This document shows positions 24,021 through 28,587 of a stretch of 28,587 bases of DNA, piece by piece. Origin of the DNA: an uncultured Mycoplasmatota bacterium (GTDB taxonomy: Bacteria; Bacillota_I; Bacilli_A; RF39; UBA660); assembly GCA_946494435.1 (NCBI GenBank), contig CAMMBO010000005.1, positions 1 through 28,587 on the forward strand. The letters are read 5' to 3'. The first letter of the stretch is position 1. Each line of letters begins with the position of its first letter. Made by a program: the position numbers and the translations under genes. Below the pieces are notes generated by a model. It did no database searches and was not told the DNA's origin. It was given only the letters and a program-made list of their open reading frames with translations.

Positions 24021-25436
24021 TTAACTTATTTGCCAACTACCAGCAGATTTAGTAGCTGTCTTAGTAACTTCATCATCTTTAAATGTAAAGCTTTCTATAC
24101 CATTAGGAACACTAAACTTACTTGCTCCACTAGACCATGTAACACTACGTTCTGAAATATCAGAAATAACTCCAGTAGGAGTATAATCTACTTCTTCAGC
24201 ATTTCTTTGAACATCTTCTGGTAACTCAGGATTTCCATCATAATCAATATCTTCACCATAGAATCTTTCTTTAGTAAATCCAAATGCTACAGATATTTTC
24301 TTACCAAGAGATGCAAAATCATAGTTATCTACATCTTGTCCTTCAATATATACATATACTCTTACTTTAGTAACACTGTTAGGTGCAAGTGTCATAAATG
24401 TAGGACGTTCTACTCCACGTAAATTTTTCTCTGTATCTGTAAATGTATCAAGATCTACTAGTTTATCTGCTTGTGCACTAGCTGCAATACTATCAGTATA
24501 TCCATTATAATCTTCACCATCATATACATCTACTGTATTAGGAGAAGTTATTTCATTACCAATTACATAAGTTGAATAAGCAACTCCATCAACTACAGGA
24601 TTACAAGATCCAGTATATGAAGTATCTTCCATTACATTAGCACCAGTTCTATGTTTACAAGATTCATTGTACCAATTAATTGCATTGTCAACGTGTTTAG
24701 TATCATTAGGCTCCCAAATTTGTGCAGCTCTTGTATCACAAATCTTAGTAACACTTCCGCCTCCAGCACAACTAATTCCTCTAATAGTATTTGCAACTCC
24801 ATCATCTTCTACAGTAGCATCAGTAGCTTCAACACGTCCTACTTGAGCAAATGCTACTCTAACAGAGTTTTCAATACCTGTATTTTGTTCTCCACCATTA
24901 GTAGATACATCTACATATGATTCTGGAGTTAAATAAATTGCTTCTTCATTTTGTGGATCATTTTGAGTATAATACTCTTCTCCTGAGAAGTTTTTAATAA
25001 ATAAATCAAAGGCAACATAACCAGGTACTTCTGCTGCAGCAGAATTATTAACACGGCTAGCCATTAAACGGTAACCACCTTCAGTAGCAGTTAAACTACC
25101 TTTTTCAAACATTATTAATTTAGATGTATCAGGATCCATCGCTCCTACTGTAGAAATAGGAATAAGACCTTCTCCACCCCAACTGTTAGTATTTCCTTCA
25201 TAAGCATCACTAAAGTTATCTTCGTTAATAGTTACTTCTTGAGCCCAATTTTTTCCATCAATAGAAAGCATTAAACTCTCAGTACTAGCGATAGAAATAT
25301 CAAAGCTTGAAACATTAACAGTTTTCATACCTATAAACCAAGCATATGTCGAAACACCTAAAATCAATGCACACAATGTAGTGCCAACAACTAACTTTTT
25401 GACACGTTTTTCGTGTTTCTTGTTTCTTCTCTTCAT
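24021..25436 (-). CDS. B-type paired surface protein, pair 1 (B1, 471 aa)
   Basis: Start at ATG 25434-25436 with GGGAAAAGAGG upstream. Signal MKRRNKKHEKRVKKLVVGT, helix, VSTYAWFIGMKTVNVSSF (TYAWF at 30-34). B-type blocks and four paired cysteines are kept (ISCAGGG/TKICDTR, ESCKHR/GSCNPV). Slightly longer than B2/B3 because of a loop at about 210-225 (EATDATVEDDGVANTIRG). C-terminal module SVTWSSGASKFSVP, IESFTFKDDE, AGSWQIS. It is preceded by only 20 bp after the small 233-residue gene, so it has no leader of its own and shares promoter P1. Confidence 0.82.
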   Translation of the reverse strand: MKRRNKKHEKRVKKLVVGTTLCALILGVSTYAWFIGMKTVNVSSFDISIASTESLMLSIDGKNWAQEVTINEDNFSDAYEGNTNSWGGEGLIPISTVGAMDPDTSKLIMFEKGSLTATEGGYRLMASRVNNSAAAEVPGYVAFDLFIKNFSGEEYYTQNDPQNEEAIYLTPESYVDVSTNGGEQNTGIENSVRVAFAQVGRVEATDATVEDDGVANTIRGISCAGGGSVTKICDTRAAQIWEPNDTKHVDNAINWYNESCKHRTGANVMEDTSYTGSCNPVVDGVAYSTYVIGNEITSPNTVDVYDGEDYNGYTDSIAASAQADKLVDLDTFTDTEKNLRGVERPTFMTLAPNSVTKVRVYVYIEGQDVDNYDFASLGKKISVAFGFTKERFYGEDIDYDGNPELPEDVQRNAEEVDYTPTGVISDISERSVTWSSGASKFSVPNGIESFTFKDDEVTKTATKSAGSWQIS

Positions 25437-25456
25437 AAAACCTCTTTTCCCTTCTT

Positions 25457-26158
25457 CTATTCATCATCAATTTCTGAATTAAAGTTCATATGAACTTGGA
25501 ATTCACCACCAAGTATATTATCAGTACATTCTAAGTCTGATCCTTCTACCCATATAACAATAGTATATTTATCAACTTGTCCTGGACCAAAACTTGCAAC
25601 GTGATCAAGTGCCACTAAGTTTTCATCTGGATTTTCAAAAGGAACAGTGCCTGGTTCTGGTTCCCCTAACGTTGATAACTTAGCATAGGTAGTCGCTTCC
25701 CCATTCTTATAAACTCTAATTCTAACGGCCTCATCGACATTTCTAATAATATCATCGATTACAACCTCACTCCAATAATCGGTTACATCATCTCCTGTAT
25801 TCTCTACATAAAAAGTATAGGCCAGATAATTATCACCATTGTGTGAGCCTCCTTCTTGATTAGCAATATCAGTTGGTAACCAACGATATGAAATATTGTC
25901 AAAAGTCTCAGGTGCTGGTGCTAATAATTCTGATCTATAAACTTTATATAAAGGATCATCGTAAATGATTAACCCTCTATCGAAGTACAAATTTTTATCT
26001 AGCGTTATGCTAAAATTTCCTCTATTATAAATAATACCTACAACAATATATAAAATTAGTAATAAAAACAAGATTAATACTAAAGCAATTAATAAAACAC
26101 GTTTAAGCATCTTTTCGCGTTTAAGTTTTTCTGTTTTTAATTTAACTTTCTTTTGCAT
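25457..26158 (-). CDS. Small signal-anchored relative of the A/B family, first gene of pair 1 operon (233 aa)
   Basis: N-terminus MQKKVKLKTEKLKREKMLKR, then a long hydrophobic helix (~20-45) with no T-Y-A-W-F motif; it passes into YNRGNFSITLDKNLYFDRG, so it may stay anchored. Start: GGTAG, 5 bp, ATG. The mature part has a shortened version of the A/B core: NYLAYTFYVENTGD (like GYVAFDLFIKN.SG), EAVRIRVYKNG (like IENS.RVAF), FGPGQVDKYTIVIWVEGSDLEC (like the EGQDIDN block) and a final strand EFQVHMNFNSE. Only one or two cysteines. It heads the operon with B1 and A1 behind promoter P1, with a ~65-nt leader. It may be a membrane-held base or chaperone for the fibre; that is inference. Confidence 0.75.
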   Translation of the reverse strand: MQKKVKLKTEKLKREKMLKRVLLIALVLILFLLLILYIVVGIIYNRGNFSITLDKNLYFDRGLIIYDDPLYKVYRSELLAPAPETFDNISYRWLPTDIANQEGGSHNGDNYLAYTFYVENTGDDVTDYWSEVVIDDIIRNVDEAVRIRVYKNGEATTYAKLSTLGEPEPGTVPFENPDENLVALDHVASFGPGQVDKYTIVIWVEGSDLECTDNILGGEFQVHMNFNSEIDDE

Positions 26159-26200
26159 TTTAACTACCTTTACCTTTCACTACATACTAATCTTATATCA

Positions 26201-26276
26201 TACACTCCGATATCTTTATAATATAATTAAATTATACTGTCAAGAAAAACAAAAAGTCAATAGAGTTTTGTCGAAA
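26201..26276 (-). promoter_or_regulatory. Conserved promoter block P1 (233-aa/B1/A1 operon)
   Basis: TTTCGACAAAA (26266-26276), 5 bp, TTGACT (26255-26260), 18 bp, TATAAT (26231-26236), then TATATTATAAAGATATCGG and AGTGTA. The gap 26159-26472 contains no gene: it holds this block and the divergent promoter and leader of the DUF2798 gene. Confidence 0.8.
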
Positions 26277-26333
26277 TATGTATTATTTTAATATTGTTTA
26301 CGTTTAATATAATTAAATTATTAAAATTTTTTC

Positions 26334-26362
26334 TTACATATTTTCTTAGATTATGCTAGAAT
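26334..26362 (+). promoter_or_regulatory. Promoter of the DUF2798-family gene
   Basis: TTACAT (26334-26339), 17 bp, TAGAAT (26357-26362) with a TGC extension before the -10. It predicts a leader of about 100 nt. Confidence 0.6.
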
Positions 26363-26402
26363 TTTCAAGGAAACAGATTTAATGGTTAAATTGGAAACGA
26401 AA

Positions 26403-26448
26403 CATCTATAAGGATGCAAACGAACAACACATTAACAGTGCTGTTTTT
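26403..26448 (+). promoter_or_regulatory. Leader hairpins before the DUF2798-family gene, one terminator-like
   Basis: A small CATC/GATG hairpin (26403-26416) is followed by AACAACAC pairing with GTGCTGTT (26423-26430 and 26438-26445, one mismatch) and then TTTTAT, like a weak intrinsic terminator. The ribosome binding site AAGGAAGGAGG follows. The layout would suit attenuation. I do not recognise a known riboswitch in it. Confidence 0.35.
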
Positions 26449-26472
26449 ATATTGTAAGGAAGGAGGTTAATT

Positions 26473-26952
26473 ATGCCTGAGACTAAGTTTCAAGACTTTG
26501 TTTATACTCTAATAATGGCTTTTTTAATGGTATATGTAATGGTTTGTTATAATATTTCTATTCATACAGGTGGTCTAAGTAATTTTGTTTTCATAGAAGC
26601 ATTCAAAGAGTTACCTTTTATGTGGATAGTTGCTATCATATTAGAGTTTTTCTTAATAGGTAAAGTTGCTCATAAATTAACTTTTAAAGTACTCGATCCT
26701 AAAAAGACCCCAAGTATTATTATAAGTTATGGCATCTCTATTGTTATAGTTTCTTTTATGTGCCCTATTATGAGTTTAATTGCAACTATCTTTATAAATA
26801 AACCTAGTCTTGATATATTTATATCTAGTTGGTTACAATCTATGGTTCTAAGTTTTCCTATGGCTATGTGCTTTCAATTATTTTATGCAGGACCATTTGT
26901 AAGATTTATATTTAATCTTATATTTAAAAACAAACTAAGCAAAAAAGCCTAG
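26473..26952 (+). CDS. DUF2798-family membrane protein (159 aa)
   Basis: A small integral membrane protein with four hydrophobic segments (about 8-30, 47-68, 80-110, 118-150). The opening MPETKFQDFVYTLIMAFLMV with YNISIHTGG, the central CPIMSL and the late QLFYAGPFVRFIF match the pattern I associate with DUF2798 proteins, whose function is not established. Length (~160 residues) is usual. AGGAAGGAGG sits 6-8 bp before the ATG, a very strong ribosome binding site. It has its own promoter and structured leader and is divergent from the surface locus, so it is probably not part of that system. Its stop codon lies within a hairpin shared with the convergent gene. Confidence 0.72.
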   Translation: MPETKFQDFVYTLIMAFLMVYVMVCYNISIHTGGLSNFVFIEAFKELPFMWIVAIILEFFLIGKVAHKLTFKVLDPKKTPSIIISYGISIVIVSFMCPIMSLIATIFINKPSLDIFISSWLQSMVLSFPMAMCFQLFYAGPFVRFIFNLIFKNKLSKKA

Positions 26953-26960
26953 TTTGTTTT
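26927..26960. terminator. Bidirectional terminator between convergent genes
   Basis: AAAACAAACTA (26927-26937) pairs with TAGTTTGTTTT (26950-26960) over 11 bp, with a short inner GC pairing around an A6 loop. Both flanks give U-rich tails in their own direction. The two stop codons overlap inside it. Confidence 0.75.
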
Positions 26961-27410
26961 CTTTATGATTTTAAATTTTTCTTTTTCTTCTTCATAATCC
27001 AAATCAAATATAGGATTATTATCTAAGGCAAAAGGTAAATAAAAATATTTATTAGTTCTTTTTATATAATCATCCGTATATAAAGTTTCTAACTCTTCTC
27101 TAGTTAATTCTTTTAATTTAGGTTTCTTAATATTAGATCCAACTAAAGGGCTATTAGTATTTATCTCTCTTAGCTCTCCATCTTTTTTTCTTATTAGTAA
27201 ATAAAAAGATAATCCTTCTTCTTCGAGTTTTCTATTAAAAAATATTCTAGATTCTTTATATTTATCAAAATTAACTATCTCACTTTTCTTAACCATATCT
27301 TTATAATATGTATAAATATTAGGAAAATAGTTTTTAAGATACTCTAAAAGATTAATATCATCTATATATAAGTTTCTATCAGTAATAGAAACATAATAAA
27401 ATTTAATCAT
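26949..27410 (-). CDS. Unrecognised small protein (153 aa)
   Basis: I do not recognise it. It is a soluble protein with no signal or membrane segment, rich in Tyr, Lys and Glu. MIKFYYVSITDRNLYIDDINLLEYLK opens with a beta strand followed by a helix; later FNRKLEEEGLSFYLLIRKKDGELRE suggests a small alpha/beta fold, and the end is highly charged (DLDYEEEKEKFKIIKK). Start: GAGGGATTAT before ATG. The coding region overlaps the convergent DUF2798 gene by 4 bp. The ORF6N gene lies upstream on the same strand behind a weak terminator. Confidence 0.6.
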   Translation of the reverse strand: MIKFYYVSITDRNLYIDDINLLEYLKNYFPNIYTYYKDMVKKSEIVNFDKYKESRIFFNRKLEEEGLSFYLLIRKKDGELREINTNSPLVGSNIKKPKLKELTREELETLYTDDYIKRTNKYFYLPFALDNNPIFDLDYEEEKEKFKIIKKTN

Positions 27411-27461
27411 ATAATCCCTCTTTTCACAAGTTATAGATTACCATAATATCTATAAAAATGT

Positions 27462-27492
27462 AAAGAAAAAGAATAGACTAATCTCTTCTATT
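27462..27492 (-). terminator. Weak terminator after the ORF6N gene
   Basis: AATAGA and TCTATT (27487-27492 and 27472-27477) form a 6-bp stem in minus-strand RNA, loop of nine, followed by CTTTTTCTTT. Short stem, so partial termination is likely. Confidence 0.4.
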
Positions 27493-27499
27493 TAACATA

Positions 27500-27513
27500 A
27501 TCACAAATGTGAT
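27500..27513. promoter_or_regulatory. Palindrome ATCACAAATGTGAT downstream of the ORF6N gene
   Basis: Perfect 6-bp arms around AA. A closely related palindrome, TCACAAATTGTGA, lies upstream of the same gene at 28458-28470. Operator-like; the protein bound is unknown. Confidence 0.3.
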
Positions 27514-27537
27514 ATCCAATAATATCTATTAATGTTA

Positions 27538-28401
27538 TTATTCTAACTTATCTAATAAACTATCTAAAATTTCTTTACTTTCTATTTTTGTGATTGCAAA
27601 ACATTTCTTACCTAAATCTTTAAAACTCGCTCCCGAGTGATATAAATCTTTCTTATCTAAAATAATAAATCTATCGTGAAAAGAGTTATTAACTACTAAA
27701 GTAATATTATTATACTGTTCTTTATACTTCTCATAATCTTCTATTTTATATTTATTAGTAATTAATGTTACTTGTTTATGAGTCTTAGATAATATGTCTA
27801 AAATATTCTTATCAATATAATTGTCTATTATTACAATACTTATCTTTGCCTTTTCAAATATCTTCATCATAAGAGAATAAGCATCATAAATTTGTCCTTC
27901 AAAGAATATATGATTATTCTTTTCTTTAAAGCTAGAAAATGCATTTTCTAATAAATCTATTCTTTTAGAATCTTTTAATACTAAGTCATTTATATACTTT
28001 TGTTCAATTAGATTAGTTGATATATATTTTCTCATTGCTACAAAGGCATCCATTATTCTTATACTCACTTCTTCTGCAACAGGTGTTCTAAGTACAGTAG
28101 CAAGCATTGCAACTCCTTGCTCTGTAAATACATAAGGTAAATATTTAATATTATGTCCTCTGCCCTTCAAGGTCCCAAGTTGGGACCTTGAAAATATCTT
28201 TACTTCTTCTTCTGTTAACCTAAACATAAACCTCTCTGGGAATCTATTAATATGTCTTTTAACTGCTTGATTAATTGTTTTAGTTCCATTAGCACATTCA
28301 TAGAGTTTAGCCAAATCACTATCTAACATCACTTGTTTTCCTCTTATTTCATATATCATATTTTCTATTTTAATGTCTTCTTTTACTATTAAATCGTTTA
28401 T
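27538..28401 (-). CDS. ORF6N-domain protein with PLD-like C-terminal domain
   Basis: Counted from the ATG at 28357-28359: IYEIRGKQVMLDSDLAKLYE (2-21), KTINQAVKRHINRFPERFMF (27-46) and YLPYVFTEQGVAMLATVL (73-90) are hallmarks of ORF6N, a DNA-binding-type domain common in phage antirepressors and mobile elements. The C-terminal half has GQIYDAYSLMMKIFEKAK, SIVIIDNYIDKNILDIL and FHDRFIILDKKDLYHSGASF, resembling the single-HxD PLD-like domain seen in this protein subtype. Start: no good ribosome binding site precedes that ATG, but AAGGAGG, 8 bp, ATA lies 42 bp upstream in frame, giving NDLIVKEDIKIEN before MIYEIRG, which fits the extra N-terminal residues I expect for the subtype. So I extend to an AUA start. 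Probably accessory DNA, unrelated to the surface locus. Confidence 0.8.
   Translation of the reverse strand: MNDLIVKEDIKIENMIYEIRGKQVMLDSDLAKLYECANGTKTINQAVKRHINRFPERFMFRLTEEEVKIFSRSQLGTLKGRGHNIKYLPYVFTEQGVAMLATVLRTPVAEEVSIRIMDAFVAMRKYISTNLIEQKYINDLVLKDSKRIDLLENAFSSFKEKNNHIFFEGQIYDAYSLMMKIFEKAKISIVIIDNYIDKNILDILSKTHKQVTLITNKYKIEDYEKYKEQYNNITLVVNNSFHDRFIILDKKDLYHSGASFKDLGKKCFAITKIESKEILDSLLDKLE
28166..28192. repeat. 27-bp near-perfect palindrome inside the ORF6N gene
   Basis: Two 13-bp arms (28166-28178 and 28180-28192) are exact inverse complements around a single base. The arms encode the FSRSQLGTLKG stretch between the two conserved ORF6N blocks. Confidence 0.7.
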
Positions 28402-28457
28402 AACTATAACCTCCTTATATATCTTATTTTAAATACCTATTCCATTACCTTTTGAAA

Positions 28458-28470
28458 TCACAAATTGTGA
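28458..28470. promoter_or_regulatory. Palindrome TCACAAATTGTGA upstream of the ORF6N gene
   Basis: Six-bp arms around one base, about 57 bp upstream of the proposed start. No convincing promoter hexamers are seen beside it, so it may be an operator or a site recognised by the ORF6N protein itself. Confidence 0.35.
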
Positions 28471-28528
28471 CCTCAAACTTCTAAAAATAAAATAAGTATC
28501 TCTACTATATATAATATACAGTTACTGA

Positions 28529-28587
28529 TTATTTTTTTTTCGCAATATTAAGAAGAATTCCAATACTTAATAAACTTATTAATAAGG
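28529..28587 (-). CDS. C-terminal end of a membrane protein, cut by window edge
   Basis: Eighteen codons enter from the right edge and read LLISLLSIGILLNIAKKK, then TAA (28529-28531). A hydrophobic helix ending in lysines is typical of a membrane protein C-terminus, but the piece is too short to identify and may be chance. Confidence 0.35.
   Translation of the reverse strand, partial: LLISLLSIGILLNIAKKK

Larger units (their letters stand above)
16512..25436. repeat. Three tandem copies of a B-A gene pair (~2.7-2.8 kb each)
   Basis: Units: pair 1 at 22698-25436, pair 2 at 19670-22393 and pair 3 at 16512-19294, all on the minus strand with B first and A second. Pairs 1 and 2 share an almost identical B-A junction (CTAACCATTACCTCCTTAA on the plus strand just after the A start), and both A genes end at a hairpin terminator. 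Pair 3 differs at its junction (68 bp between B3 and A3). Each unit is about 2.7 kb of coding DNA plus a ~300-375-bp gap with its own promoter, which fits stepwise duplication of a whole transcription unit. Confidence 0.85.

Noticed and set aside
16512..25436. S-layer or LPxTG sortase-anchored pilins
   Set aside because: No LPxTG motif, SLH domain or C-terminal membrane helix in any A or B protein, and no sortase gene in the window.

Overview
The window is very AT-rich, uses TGA as a stop (for example at 13544-13546) and shows strong AGGAGG-type ribosome binding sites. This suggests a low-GC Firmicutes-type bacterium (Bacilli/Erysipelotrichia-like, possibly an uncultured gut lineage). That placement is inferred from composition and gene families, not from a marker gene. 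I saw no rRNA, tRNA, CRISPR array, transposase or phage structural gene.

Layout. 1-424 (minus) is a truncated NfeD-family membrane protein. 638-1288 (plus) is a lone small surface protein. From 1332 to 26158 almost everything lies on the minus strand and forms one large surface-fibre locus. In transcription order it holds: (i) three operons of paralogous secreted proteins, namely a small founder-like protein (25457-26158) followed by pair 1 (B1 24021-25436, A1 22698-24005), then pair 2 (B2 20996-22393, A2 19670-20980), then pair 3 (B3 17897-19294, A3 16512-17828) plus a divergent relative (15320-16435); (ii) a 45-residue acidic protein overlapping the start of a 543-residue cytoplasmic protein; (iii) an operon with a 1157-residue beta-helix/Ig-like surface protein, two small surface proteins and a degenerate signal peptidase; (iv) an operon with a signal peptidase fused to a ~500-residue cytoplasmic region, a membrane-tethered McrB-like AAA+ ATPase, a DUF2357-like partner, a canonical SipW/ER-type signal peptidase and one more surface protein.

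How the genes may work together. All the surface proteins start with a basic N-terminus, one hydrophobic helix and either a T-Y-A-W-F-type or an S/G-[RK]-Y-type motif. These resemble the signals processed by SipW in TasA/camelysin systems. Three S26B-type signal peptidase homologues are present: one canonical, one fused, and one that has lost its general base. The inferred model is a SipW-dependent extracellular fibre or coat whose subunits come as B-A heteropairs. The membrane AAA+/DUF2357 pair would serve it in assembly, secretion or quality control instead of restriction. I know of no described system with this composition, but I could not search for one.

Regulation visible in the sequence. 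Three copies of a ~70-bp promoter block (TTTCGACAAAA, TTGACT/TTGATT, TATAAT, then a conserved GATATCGG(A/G)GTGTA segment at the predicted 5' end of the RNA) head the three pair operons. Two of them continue into 200-260-nt leaders with hairpins that share a GCCUGG apical loop.

The right end (26334-28587) is unrelated: a DUF2798-family membrane protein with a structured leader, an unrecognised 153-residue protein, an ORF6N-domain protein with a PLD-like C-terminus and a possible AUA start, and the last codons of a membrane protein cut by the window edge.
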